A DNA stretch of 64,000 nucleotides from Bacillus sp. ISL-45 (GCF_018613195.1 NZ_JAGGQQ010000007.1:1-64000); one strand, 5' to 3'. Positions 53,130-62,025 are shown, counted from the stretch's first letter. Notes: generated by a model from the letters alone, not told the origin. Program-made: numbers and translations.

Positions 53130-53744
53130 ATGCATACACAATGGAAGGCCATTGCCTCAAGGGAGGATGAAATCTCTGAACAGTTAATAACTAAAGCAGC
53201 GGAAGAAAATTTAAAGTTAATCAGGCCTTATATACATGCAATAAAAACAGGTAACAGAGAAAAAATGAAAAAGTATAAAGATTTAAAAGCCGAGTGGCTA
53301 TCTCTTAATGATTATATTTTAAGCTCTGACGAACAAGTCCAACTGTTTGGAGAGGTAGCACATGAACACAAAATAGCGAATGGTAAAAAAACAATAGAAA
53401 AGATTTATTATGAATTGATTCAAACCGGACTGGATATGGGGCTTGAGCCTAACCAGAATATAGCATTGGCTAAGGAGATTTCAAGAAATAATGATATTGA
53501 GGATTCTCAAAAGAAACAAGTTCATTTGTTGAAAGTCGCTAAATTATTAGAAGTGGGACAAAAAGGAAATGAAAGTAAAAATCTGCAAAGTAAGCAGTCT
53601 CCAAAAAAGAAAGTTAATGTAAGCGAGTTGAATAAGAAATCGGATTTAATTTCTGCATTTTCTCAAGGTCTAGAGAAGAATATAGCTGGAGTAGATTCTT
53701 TAAAAGAGGGTGGCTTTATTGCAAGCTTCTCCGAATTTGTATGA
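53130..53744 (+). pseudogene. C-terminal fragment of a TnsC-like transposition ATPase
   Basis: 204 codons beginning MHTQWKAIASREDEISEQLI. The stretch EISEQLITKAAEENLKLIRPYIHAIKTGNREKMKKYKDL resembles the part of TnsC (AAA+ regulator of Tn7-like elements) that follows the ATPase core, as I recall it. The ATPase core itself (Walker A and B) is missing and there is no SD before the first ATG, so the 5' portion seems deleted. A TniQ-like fragment overlaps its end by 26 bases, as tnsD does tnsC in such elements. Alternative: an unrelated orphan gene. Confidence 0.5.
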
Positions 53745-53859
53745 ACAGAGTAATGGATTAAGTGAGCTTGCTTATTTTCCTGAACCTTATCCTGATGAGG
53801 ACTACCGTAACATTGTACTACGATACTGCCATAAGACAAGTACCCCCTTAGTAGAGTAA
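53719..53859 (+). pseudogene. N-terminal fragment of a TniQ/TnsD-like protein
   Basis: A 46-codon frame (TTG start, GAGG upstream) holding LAYFPEPYPDEDYRNIVLRY. The pattern FP-PYPDE-----RY is the N-terminal signature of TniQ/TnsD target selectors, which are normally 300-600 residues. Here the frame stops soon after, so the gene is truncated. Its overlap with the preceding TnsC-like fragment fits a Tn7-type operon. Confidence 0.55.
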
Positions 53860-53925
53860 CATTTTGCCATTAGAAGGAGAAACCTCCCTTATTGGAGAAT
53901 TTCGTAATATCATGGAGGTGATAAC

Positions 53926-54162
53926 ATGACCAAGAAAAAAGAACCACCGGTTCACACAGTTCCAAGTAAAAGTGGCGGATGGGACAATAAACAAGGTGGG
54001 AAAGTAATTAGTCATCACAGAACAAAAGACCGGGCTGTAGAAACTGGTAGACGGGAGGCTAGAAGAGATACCACTGAACATCGTATCCATAACTTAGACG
54101 GAAAAATTAGCCAGACAGATAGTTACGGAAATGATCCTAATCCACCTAAGGATAAAAGATAA
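53926..54162 (+). CDS. DUF2188 domain protein
   Basis: 78 residues. It has the DUF2188 pattern: VPSKSGGWDNKQGG near 12-25, a Thr/Lys/Asp-rich middle (TKDRAVETGRREAR) and HNLDGKISQTDSYGNDPNP near the end. Function is unknown; members are small, very hydrophilic and often carried on mobile DNA. SD GGAGGTGATAAC precedes the ATG and a terminator follows. Confidence 0.87.
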   Translation: MTKKKEPPVHTVPSKSGGWDNKQGGKVISHHRTKDRAVETGRREARRDTTEHRIHNLDGKISQTDSYGNDPNPPKDKR

Positions 54163-54176
54163 TGTTTTTTATTGAT

Positions 54177-54206
54177 AACGCCACCGTATGGTGTCGTTCT
54201 TTTTTG
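54177..54206 (+). terminator. Terminator of the DUF2188 gene
   Basis: AACGCCACC-gtat-GGTGTCGTT followed by CTTTTTT. Confidence 0.85.
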
Positions 54207-54593
54207 TTTGTCTAAAACTATAGTACATCCGTTGAATTTTTCTAACGGACCCTAGTTCTACATATCTCCCAAAATCCTTTGATTATTCGAAATTTAATAT
54301 ATTAAGGAAGGAAGGTCTACGCCCGTAACATTTCTTTCCTACTATATAAGAATTCTTTTCAGAATGCTTTAACTCCGCTTCAGAGATCTCACAGTCCCAC
54401 AACTGTGAATATTAGGATCCATTTTATGGTGCAAGAGCATCTACATTTTCAAATGAAACGTTAATTTATATTATAAGAAAAACAGAACGAAAATATACGA
54501 TTTGTACAAACTAAATCCTGACTACAATTAAGCGCAGGATCAATGACTAGAATTTATCATCTTATTCCACATAAGCACCCTTATGTTTAATAG
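54207..54593. other. Non-coding AT-rich stretch before the group II intron
   Basis: No frame with an SD, no tRNA, no long repeat was found here. It ends with CTTATTCCACATAAGCACCC-like sequence that forms the 3' exon side of the intron. Confidence 0.45.
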
Positions 54594-54635
54594 CAATAGG
54601 TAAGACTTTGATGTTATCTCCATCTTTCCCCCTGC

Positions 54636-54690
54636 TCCACACCCAACGTGCGGCTTTCACCGCATTAGGCGTTCCATCTTAGTCTTTTAG
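54636..54690 (-). ncRNA. Group II intron domain V-like hairpin
   Basis: Minus-strand ACGCC-taATGCGG-tgaaag-CCGCACGTT-GGGTGT: two stems with a GAAA-type loop and an AC bulge, the form of catalytic domain V. It lies directly after the maturase stop, followed by a domain VI-like segment. Confidence 0.65.
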
Positions 54691-55445
54691 ACTAAAGCAA
54701 CTAAATTACAAACTTTACGAAATTGGTTTAGCTTCTTTAATTGTTTTCCATCCAATTGAAGAATGTTCCTATATCGTTCAATCGTCTTTTCACTTGTAGC
54801 ATGGATTAATCTATGGACATCTTTATGTACAATTACAAGATTATTAAACTCATCTGTACCTCCCAAATGTCGGGGTAACTTATGATGACAGTGTACCTGA
54901 TTAGATGTTAAAAATTCCCCTGTAACAGAACATATTCCTAATTGCATTGAGTACCTTGAGATTCTGTTATCTACGAGTTCTAGATTGTCCTTGCCGTAAG
55001 GCATTTTTAACATTTTGTTAATTTCTATGGCAACGTCGGCTCTAAGATTTTGGTGAAGTTTAAGCCTTCCTTCATTTGTATAATTACATATATCTTGACT
55101 GAAGTTCAGGGCATTCCTTGTTTGAATATCTCCTAATGGAAATAAATATGCACCAGCAATTTTATATGTTCTGAAATTATTTTTATGAAGTCTCTTGTAT
55201 GTTTCTGATGGCTTTATAGGTTTTCCATATTTGCCAATTGGTTTTAGACGATTATACATGGTTTTCAATAGACGATAGGCTATTTCCCCGAAATCTTTAT
55301 TGATATGAGTCGCAACCTTGAAGTAATTTTTTATTCCGAGAATATAAGCGTTATAATCCATAACAGTATGCGGTGTTGGCTTATTCTGGATTTCGCGAAT
55401 TAAATATCTGAGTTTTTCTAGTATATTTTTCATCTTATTATCCAT
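54687..55445 (-). pseudogene. Group II intron maturase, C-terminal part (domain X and HNH), frame 2
   Basis: 252 codons. The first 170 residues correspond to the maturase/thumb (domain X) region, and the end carries an HNH endonuclease: CSVTGEF, HCHHKLPRHLGGTDEFNNLVIVHKDVHRLIH. It is out of frame with the upstream RT part (55460-56482) by one base; joining the two after ...FSLKAV and continuing ...RNKYVANTHVMDNK would restore a single protein of about 595 residues, the usual size. As it stands it lacks its own SD. Confidence 0.85.
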
Positions 55446-55459
55446 AACGTGTGTATTGG

Positions 55460-56482
55460 CTACGTATTTATTACGCTTACTGCTTTAAGAGAAAAACCCA
55501 GAAAATCAGATTTCCTCTTTCTAAGATTAGTAATCGCTGATTTCTCGGTTGATATATCAAGGTTTAGCTGATTTTTTAGGTATTCCTTGGTAGCGTGAAA
55601 TATTTTGATAGCTGATTGATGAGAATTTGTGAAAATCTTAAAATCATCTGCATATCTAACGATATACATTTGTTTGAGATTCGTTTTCTTTAACACTCTT
55701 GTCTTATAATTAGTTGCGTAAGTGCGCTTGGTCTTTAAGCGTTCCCATTGGTTAGCTATCCACCAATCCAAGTCATTTAAAACAATGTTTGATAAAAGAG
55801 GAGACAGGATTCCTCCTTGCGGAGTTCCTTTAGTTGGAACACCAATGCCTTTGATTGGTGCTTTTAACATTCTCGAGACAATCGTTAAAATTCTTTTGTC
55901 CTGTATGCCTATACTGTACATTTGTTTAATTAACTTTGAATGGCTCACGTTGTCAAAGAAACCTTGTATATCAATGTCTACTACATGATGCAACTTCACA
56001 TTATTGACTAAAAACTGACATCTGGCCATTACATGATGAGCTGACCTATTTGGTCTAAAACCGTATGAATGGTGATAAAATTGAGCTTCACATATTGGCT
56101 CTAATACTTGTTTGAACATCTGTTGAATTAGTCTATCTCTCATAGTCGGAATACCTAATGGGCGTTTCTTTCCATTGGGTTTGGGTATTTCCACCCTTCG
56201 TACCGTTTGAGGTTTATAATTCTGTAATACTTTTCGAATTCCCTCGATAAATTCATCAACGCTTTCAATCTTGTATTGGTCAATCGTGATGCCATCAGTT
56301 CCAGCTGTTTTTGAACCTGTATTCGCTTTAATGTTCCGAAAGGCTAATAAGATATTATCTTTCGATATGATATGTTCATATAGCCTTAAACCCTTTGTAG
56401 CATTGTTTTTACTTCGCTCATAAAGGTCATCAAATATGTCTTGCATACCGTAATATTCTGCATGTCGTAAAGCTGTACTCAC
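55460..56482 (-). pseudogene. Group II intron reverse transcriptase, N-terminal part, frame 1
   Basis: 340 codons with the RT domains in order: RRVEIPKPNGKKRPLGIPTMRDRLIQQ, FYHHSYGFRPNRSAHHVM, VVDIDIQGFFDNVSH, GTPQGGILSPLLSNIVL, and the catalytic YADD in YIVRYADDFKIF. The frame ends early after LGFSLKAVSVINT, where a one-base shift separates it from the domain X/HNH part. RT catalytic residues are intact. Sequence error, true mutation or programmed shift cannot be told apart here. Confidence 0.88.
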
Positions 56483-57265
56483 CGATGGATTGTTTCTCCT
56501 TCCTTGCGGAAAATCCCATCATCTTACTCGACCCTGTGAGTTTCATTTAGTTATGTTAGTTTTCAAAGAGAAGACTTGGGACTATCCCTCCACGCTCGTT
56601 ACACGCTTCAACGGTACTGTGTCCCTACTTTCGCAAGAGTAAAGTCACTTCGATAAATACATTATCTTATAGACACCATCCCGATAGTAGTCGTTTAATA
56701 GTAGATGTTTCTTACTTACAACGTTCCGATTAACCTAGCTTTACATATATCCGTAGGTGCTCACTTTAAACCTGCCAACCTATATCCTCATTGTTAGACA
56801 TCCCGAAGTTCCTATACACTACTCGTACTTTCCGGTGTTTGACACTGCGTTCGCAGCAGACGCCTTTCGAGCGTATTAAAATCTAGACCCGTACATTCGC
56901 AAGTTCGTCAGTCCAGTTGGACATTCTCACCATAGATATTTTGTAGCATCCCGACCTATCACAAACCATATTCTAGATAAGCAACTTAGGTTCATTTCAG
57001 TCGACTTTACCTAGCTTCATACACATTCTGACTACTATCATTATGTGCATGTAGGAGGATCAGATAACTCGTTTCAGCTCAACATGACGGCTTTCATTCC
57101 GAGTTTCAATTAATCAGTTGTAATTGCTTAATAGCAATTCTCCTATTTCGTGCTTTGGCACTTATAAGGAAACGTTTCGCGCAGTACATTTGTTCACAAA
57201 CTCCAAACTCATTATTCAATTTTCATTGGAATGTTGCTTGGATAAGGAATTCACCTATAGTGGCG

Positions 57266-57571
57266 TTAATGTAAATTCAACCTTTTTTTATTTTTTTTGT
57301 AGTAGTAAACATAGCTAATAATAATAGTAATGAGAGCAGTTCCAACAATAACATATACACCATCCCAATCGTTAGATTTGCCCGTTAATACCCACATTTG
57401 ATAAGGAATATAAACCATAGCAATTATTGTTGGAATGCCATATAACAGTAAGTTAATATTTTTTTTTATTTCTTGAATGACCGATTTGTTTATCCTATTT
57501 TCAATGATTATCATCTTTTTTAATGAAAATAATAATACCAGTACAGCTATTGCTAAAAAAATATAATTCAT
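57266..57571 (-). CDS. Small integral membrane protein
   Basis: 101 residues with three hydrophobic segments (about 2-20, 38-58 and 70-90) and a lysine-rich C-terminus. AAGGAGG lies eight bases before the ATG, so the start is secure. Family not recognised. It stands alone between the group II intron and a methyltransferase gene. Confidence 0.7.
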   Translation of the reverse strand: MNYIFLAIAVLVLLFSLKKMIIIENRINKSVIQEIKKNINLLLYGIPTIIAMVYIPYQMWVLTGKSNDWDGVYVIVGTALITIIISYVYYYKKNKKRLNLH

Positions 57572-57829
57572 TTAATAGACCTCCTTATAAACTCATTTTC
57601 CAATTGGATTTTTGGACTTAATAGTGTAATTTTACACCAAATATGCAGGGGTGTCACTATATTTTTCCAATTTGTTAATGTAAAATACCAGTTATTTATA
57701 ATTACATCTACCTACACAATTTATATTCTTTATGTAGGTTTTTATTAAACATAACTGCCCCTATAGTTTCTTAAGAACGTCAACAAAATAGAGTATAAAT
57801 TCTTCCTTGCACACCGGTAACTTCCCAGA

Positions 57830-58594
57830 TTATTTACTTGCAGCAACGGTAAACTCCCATGGGATATTTTCACCATTCCACCCACGGTGTTCTTCGAATT
57901 TTTGCAGTTGAAAGCCAGCTGCAATAAAAGAATTAATGATTTCACTGATTGTATAGTACCTGACACAGACATTTGGGAATGCTTCTTGCTCTTGCTGTTC
58001 AAAGGAATGTTTAAAGGCTACATCACCACTATGTATTTCTTGATCAAAATAAGCAGCCTGAACCTGATACTGGCCATCTGTTGCCTTCATAATACACCTT
58101 CTTAAGGGATGGAAATCGCTTAAAAGCAACAGGCCTCCAGCTTTTAGAATAGAAAATAGTTTTGACATGAAGCAATCGAGGTCATGGAAGTAATGTAAGA
58201 TGCCACCTTCCAGATAAAGAATATCGAAGTGACCGCCATATTTTATTTGATCGATATCATATATGTCTGTGACTATATACTCGATAGTAGTATTTGCGTG
58301 CTTTGCTAGCTCCAGTGCATATTGTTTATTTTCCTCTGAAATGTCAAACACGGTCACTTCTGCTCCTAATAAAGCAAGAGGTACAGCTTTTCTGCCATTT
58401 GAACCACAAAGGTTTGCAACCTTGTTTTCAGTAATATTTTCAAAATAAGCTTTATGCTTTTTCAGCTGTGCTGCTGGATCTTCAAAAATTCGCTTGGCAA
58501 ACTCCTTTGGGGTTCCATAGCTCTTATTCCAAAATTCATACGCCCTATGTTCCCAGGCTTTTTTATTTTGATCTCTTGCGTCACTTATGCTCAT
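57830..58594 (-). CDS. Class I SAM-dependent methyltransferase
   Basis: About 254 residues. SAM-binding motif I is a variant, KVANLCGSNGRKAVPLALLGAEVTVFDIS near residues 58-86, with motif II-like DILYLEGGILHYF and post-motif III LKAGGLLLLSDFHPLRR. Substrate unknown. AAAGGTGG six bases before the ATG at 58594 decides the start; an ATG eight codons upstream lacks an SD. Orphan gene in the accessory stretch. Confidence 0.87.
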   Translation of the reverse strand: MSISDARDQNKKAWEHRAYEFWNKSYGTPKEFAKRIFEDPAAQLKKHKAYFENITENKVANLCGSNGRKAVPLALLGAEVTVFDISEENKQYALELAKHANTTIEYIVTDIYDIDQIKYGGHFDILYLEGGILHYFHDLDCFMSKLFSILKAGGLLLLSDFHPLRRCIMKATDGQYQVQAAYFDQEIHSGDVAFKHSFEQQEQEAFPNVCVRYYTISEIINSFIAAGFQLQKFEEHRGWNGENIPWEFTVAASK

Positions 58595-58671
58595 ATAACA
58601 TCCACCTTTAAAAGACATTATTTGGTTATAAACTATTCGCTAGGTTATGCTCAATGTCCTTCCAGCAGTAT

Positions 58672-58703
58672 AAAAAAGAACGCTTATCACAAGCGTTCTT
58701 CAT
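58672..58703. terminator. Hairpin AAGAACGCTT/AAGCGTTCTT
   Basis: AAGAACGCTT-atcac-AAGCGTTCTT with a T-run on the minus strand, between the membrane gene at 58817 and the methyltransferase gene. Confidence 0.8.
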
Positions 58704-58750
58704 GAATATAACTTTTTATTACAGGAATGCTGCTTCTTATGTTTAATAAG

Positions 58751-58806
58751 GAATTCAACAAAAAAAGGCGGTTAACCCTCCTGGATCAACGCACCCGTTA
58801 CTTTAA
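58751..58806 (-). repeat. Dispersed terminator-like repeat R1
   Basis: Minus strand: AACGGGTGCGTTGATCC-aggag-GGTTAACCGCC then TTTTTTTGTTGAATTCC. It is directly behind the gene at 58817-59320. Same core as R2 (59541), R3 (62272) and R4 (63015). Confidence 0.75.
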
Positions 58807-58816
58807 GTGTAGTGTT

Positions 58817-59320
58817 TCACAATCTGTTAGTTAATCGGAAAAGTCTGTAAAAGGCAGTTTTCCCCTTTCCCTTCACCCGTTTCTCTTTTATAAATTGAAA
58901 ACTATATAAAAGCAACGATTTAATAAAGAATAATAAAGATAATTGAATTTTATTAAGCCGAAAAAGTGAAAACATACCTAGTTTGTTTAACAAATTTATA
59001 ATTGAATAAATGTAAATAGTATCAACAATTAAATTGGTAATCAGATAGGTACGAAGCTTTCCGTAGGTGTATTTTAGAATCCACAAAGAACCGACAAGAA
59101 ATGGACCCAATATTAAATGTAAACCTCCAACTGTTTGATCAAAAGTTATGTGAAACTTCCACCATCTTCGCCTTCTTGCTATTATACATTCGACCATACC
59201 AATAAATGCTATAAACAAACTAGCTGGTAAGTATTGTTTTAATGTCCTCTTTCCTAATAAAGGAAGGGTTAGCCAAGGGAGCGTCATAATAAGTAGCAAC
59301 CAAATTTTTGAATATCTCAT
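58817..59320 (-). CDS. Integral membrane protein, CBO0543-like
   Basis: 167 residues, four or five hydrophobic helices, several aromatic/basic clusters (ARRRRWWKFHITFDQTVGG). The pattern resembles the CBO0543 family of unknown function found in Firmicutes. AAGGGGTGAAG before the ATG contains the stop of a 30-codon gene, so the two are translationally coupled. Confidence 0.7.
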   Translation of the reverse strand: MRYSKIWLLLIMTLPWLTLPLLGKRTLKQYLPASLFIAFIGMVECIIARRRRWWKFHITFDQTVGGLHLILGPFLVGSLWILKYTYGKLRTYLITNLIVDTIYIYSIINLLNKLGMFSLFRLNKIQLSLLFFIKSLLLYSFQFIKEKRVKGKGKTAFYRLFRLTNRL

Positions 59321-59329
59321 TTTTTGTCT

Positions 59330-59422
59330 TCACCCCTTTGTTATTGAATAAATTGTTGTTAGAAATAAACCACCTACGGGAATCCAAAATAATGTTATTA
59401 TCTTGTTTTCTCTGCTAATCAT
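59330..59422 (-). CDS. Very small membrane protein, 30 residues
   Basis: Frame MISRENKIITLFWIPVGGLF and ten more residues, ending SITKG. GGAGG is eight bases upstream of the ATG, and the stop TGA lies in the SD of the next gene. One hydrophobic helix. Not recognised; likely a partner of the 167-residue membrane protein. Confidence 0.6.
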   Translation of the reverse strand: MISRENKIITLFWIPVGGLFLTTIYSITKG

Positions 59423-59540
59423 CCTAATTTCCTCCGCTATTTTTATATTATTTTTATCATTTACAAAACAAGGTAGTATATCCGTATTAAAGAAGTAGCT
59501 TTGTTCAATAAATCTGAAATCGTTAGCTCAATAAGCTCTA

Positions 59541-59588
59541 CAAAAAAGAGCGTTAATCCTTGTTGGATCAACGCACCCTTTAGTTGAA
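59541..59588 (-). repeat. Dispersed terminator-like repeat R2
   Basis: Minus strand: AAGGGTGCGTTGATCC-aacaa-GGATTAACGCTC then TTTTTTG. No gene ends just before it on that strand, so it is an orphan copy or marks a lost gene. The remainder of 59423-59752 shows no gene. Confidence 0.72.
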
Positions 59589-59752
59589 GAATGCACAAGA
59601 GATACTGTACACCTTCCAGGTACAATGTCAAATTTGCTATTGTATTTCCACAGCTTTTCTATGTTTTAGTTAGATAACTCGATTGTATATATATAAAGAC
59701 TGTGATAGGCTTTGTAGACATAGTGTTTTACCTATGTAAGGGAGACTACGCT

Positions 59753-59902
59753 ATGGTAAGTGAATCTGAATGTTTACTTTTTATTAAAGAACTTGGACGT
59801 TTAATAATTGAACTTAATAACTGTAGCGATAACCAAGTTCGGAACAACATCCAACAAGATATTATTTTAATTTGCAAAGCGTTAGTCAGTATGTCTGATT
59901 AA
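59753..59902 (+). CDS. Small protein, 49 residues (Spo0E-like?)
   Basis: Starts MVSESECLLFIKELGRLIIE with AAGGGAG nine bases upstream. Predicted all-helical with a pattern (I-L--LI-L---D--V) reminiscent of short Spo0E-type proteins, but the Spo0E motif SxxxD is not clear. Function unknown. Confidence 0.55.
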   Translation: MVSESECLLFIKELGRLIIELNNCSDNQVRNNIQQDIILICKALVSMSD

Positions 59903-59950
59903 TGCTTTTTTTAACACCTACTCGAAAGATCCAGGGAGGAATGATTTAAG

Positions 59951-60172
59951 GTGAATACATTAAATAAAGTTGTATTATTAAAAAACCTACACAATGCCAG
60001 TCGAAGTAACATGTTTACAATAGAGATTCCTAAGGCTACAAAAGATGATGGAAATATGATTGAAGAATTGGTTAAAGAATTAGAAAGCGAAGGAAAAATT
60101 AAATTGAGAGAGTTAATACAGCGAGAATACTCAATTTATTTACATGGAATAATGAAGTATGCATCCGAATAA
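59951..60172 (+). CDS. Hypothetical protein, 73 residues
   Basis: GTG start with AGGGAGGA upstream. The product starts MNTLNKVVLLKNLHNASRSN and is helical and charged (MIEELVKELESEGKIKLRELIQREYS). A terminator overlaps its end. Not recognised. Probably co-transcribed with the 49-codon gene 48 bases upstream. Confidence 0.6.
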   Translation: MNTLNKVVLLKNLHNASRSNMFTIEIPKATKDDGNMIEELVKELESEGKIKLRELIQREYSIYLHGIMKYASE

Positions 60173-60188
60173 TCGGGTGCTTTTTTAT
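60160..60188 (+). terminator. Terminator of the 73-residue gene
   Basis: GCATCCGA-ataa-TCGGGTGC followed by TTTTTT; the 5' arm is in the last codons. Confidence 0.85.
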
Positions 60189-60271
60189 TTTCGGTGGTAC
60201 ATATGATGGCACTCGGTGTTAAACCAACTTGCCCAAATAGCTGAGTAACATTTCAGCTAAAGTTCAATAAT

Positions 60272-60420
60272 TTGCAAAATTTTCCGTTTCCTGTTATGAT
60301 GAAAAAGAATTATTTTTGTTCGGTGTAAAGGATAGCATAAGTGTAGACTTTTCATCTTGATGATCACTTTGGGCAGGGATAGTAACACATTGTGTGGTTA
60401 CACACTAGGAGGCAACAACA
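60272..60420 (+). promoter_or_regulatory. Promoter and structured leader of cold-shock gene 2
   Basis: TTGCAA (60272-60277), 17-base spacer, TATGAT (60295-60300); the leader opens with AAGAATTATTTTTGTTCGGT and ends with TTGTGTGG-tta-CACACTAGGAGG before the ATG. Length 115 bases, almost equal to that of gene 1. Confidence 0.82.
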
Positions 60421-60621
60421 ATGGAAAAAGGTACAGTTAAATGGTTTAATTCAGAAAAAGGTTTTGGATTTATTGAACGTGAAATTGGTGACGATGTATT
60501 CGTTCACTTCTCTGCTATCCAAAGTGAAGGTTACAAATCTTTAGATGAAGGTCAAAAAGTAACATTTGACGTTGAGCAAGGTGCTCGTGGAGCTCAAGCT
60601 ACTAACGTTCAAGCAGCTTAA
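60421..60621 (+). CDS. Cold-shock protein (second copy)
   Basis: 66-residue cold-shock domain, RNP1 KGFGFIE and RNP2 VFVHF, very close to the protein at 47556-47756 (differences mainly in the second half and the end, NVQAA against NVTKL). Lies in the accessory stretch with its own promoter, leader and terminator. Confidence 0.96.
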   Translation: MEKGTVKWFNSEKGFGFIEREIGDDVFVHFSAIQSEGYKSLDEGQKVTFDVEQGARGAQATNVQAA

Positions 60622-60636
60622 TCTAAATAAAATGAT

Positions 60637-60671
60637 AAAAACAGGTTCTATTTATAGAGCCTGTTTTTTTT
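60637..60671 (+). terminator. Terminator of cold-shock gene 2
   Basis: AAAACAGGTTCT-atttat-AGAGCCTGTTTTTTTT. Confidence 0.88.
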
Positions 60672-60933
60672 ATGTGTTTCTAGATCATCTCAATAAAAAA
60701 CTCTACTCAACGAGTAAGTAAGGAGTGGACACAGGTACTGGAAAATGTTTTAAAACTTAAAAGGTTGACGTCAGTATAACATTTGGTTGACAATATGCGG
60801 AGTTTTATCGGGTGCTTTTTATCAGGAAAAAACCAAGAGGACATCTGAGTTGAACTTATCAACTTTCAAGTACAAAGCGGTGATTATGCCTGGTCCCATC
60901 AGAGTTCATATTTACAAAGGGGTAGGAGATCAA

Positions 60934-61032
60934 TTAAATTTTAGAAACGTTTTCTGCTTGAGAGCCACGTTGTCCTTTTAGAATATCAAATTGTACGCGT
61001 TGCCCTTCATCAAAGGATTTAAAACCATCACC
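60934..61032 (-). pseudogene. 3' fragment of a third cold-shock gene
   Basis: The last 30 or so codons read GDGFKSFDEGQRVQF, then the ending GSQAENVSKI, clearly the C-terminal half of a cold-shock domain. The N-terminal half with RNP1 and RNP2 is absent; upstream sequence is unrelated. The upstream stretch 60672-60933 has no secure gene. Confidence 0.82.
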
Positions 61033-61122
61033 AGTAATCTTTACTATTGTTATGTAAATAAAATAAAAAATGGTTTCCTGGTCTGGAAACCATTTTTGTA
61101 GTTGATCATATGGTGTTACCAA

Positions 61123-61563
61123 TTTGTTTTTCTCTTTTACGTAAAGAAGATAAACAATTACTATTCACTGTCTCAGTAGATGTAAAAAATTCTTAAAGAT
61201 AGAGGTGAGATTGATTGTTTTTTCTTCTAGAAATAATGACTTAAATAATATATTGTATACCTAAAACACTGAAAGCCCTACCTCTCTTTCATCCTTACGG
61301 CTCCTTGTCCGTGCCAGTGTGAATCAGGATTGCAAAAATCAAGTGACTATTTTATCGAGTTATTTGATGAAACTTCAAACGTTCGTAAAGGAAATTTAAA
61401 TAATAAAAATGGATTAGATTGTAGAAATAACAAAAGAGGTTAATGCTCTAAAGGTGAGTTGGAGAAGTTGAATGTCTAAGAAAAGATTTACTTTTATTAA
61501 TAAACATATTCCAAAAAATTAAGGGAATTTTCGGTAGATGTAATACATTGTCTTAAATTAACC
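61123..61563. other. Non-coding AT-rich stretch
   Basis: No gene of useful length with an SD. A 16-codon frame beginning MSKKRFTFINKHIPKN near 61471 has a weak SD and may be debris. No strong repeat. Confidence 0.4.
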
Positions 61564-62025
61564 TTAACAGAAACTTTTTATTTGATTTTCAGTAATCCCT
61601 TTAATTAATCCCAGTTCACTAATCAAATATCCATGTGCGTTATCTAACATTTTCTTTTCGCTTGAATTAAGTGCTTTTTCTTTCCTCATACGCATTAAAT
61701 CGCGTACAACTTCAGAACATTCTTGTATTTTACCCGTTCTTATTTTGTCCGTGTTCACTTTAAACCTTTGTTTCCACGGCAGTAATTTATCGGATTTTCC
61801 ATGATGAAAAATGTTTATGATGTGTTTTAATGCAATTATGTCAGTAACAGGACGTATACTTGAACTCACTATTTTAACTGTAGGAATCATGACTTGCATA
61901 TTCCCGATAAACATATTTATAACATAATACTGTTGTTTTTCCCCTAAGATTTCCTTTTCTTCTATGGCTTTAATTATACCTGCTCCGTGCATTGGATAAA
62001 CAATGTTATCGCCAATTTCAAACAA
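61564..62025 (-). CDS. cdnL: CarD/CdnL family transcriptional regulator (YdeB)
   Basis: About 153 residues. N-terminal CarD RNA-polymerase-interacting domain (FEIGDNIVYPMHGAGIIKAIEEKEILGEKQQYYVI) and a C-terminal helical domain (LPWKQRFKVNTDKIRTGKIQECSEVVRDLM, NSSEKKMLDNA). Very like B. subtilis YdeB by recollection. CdnL proteins stabilise open promoter complexes. The TTG at 62025 is chosen: GGAGG is eight bases upstream and the product then starts MFEIGD as in B. subtilis; earlier ATGs overlap or precede the SD. Confidence 0.93.
   Translation of the reverse strand: MFEIGDNIVYPMHGAGIIKAIEEKEILGEKQQYYVINMFIGNMQVMIPTVKIVSSSIRPVTDIIALKHIINIFHHGKSDKLLPWKQRFKVNTDKIRTGKIQECSEVVRDLMRMRKEKALNSSEKKMLDNAHGYLISELGLIKGITENQIKSFC

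Larger units (their letters stand above)
54594..57161 (-). mobile_element. Group II intron with encoded reverse transcriptase (approximate limits)
   Basis: A reverse transcriptase/maturase frame is enclosed by long non-coding RNA-like sequence: about 680 bases upstream (56483-57161, minus strand) rich in short GNRA-type hairpins, and a domain V-like hairpin downstream. The 5' end is put at GTGCC (57161) and the 3' end near CTTACCTATT (about 54594); both are estimates. The intron RNA would self-splice and reinsert with the protein's help. There are stops of no protein meaning throughout the 5' part. Confidence 0.75.

Noticed and set aside
57124-57318. 64-residue plus-strand frame
   Set aside because: It lies across the 5' end of the group II intron and the end of the small membrane protein gene, antisense to both.
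60787-60981. 64-residue plus-strand frame
   Set aside because: It runs antisense into the cold-shock pseudogene, and no SD or family pattern is clear.
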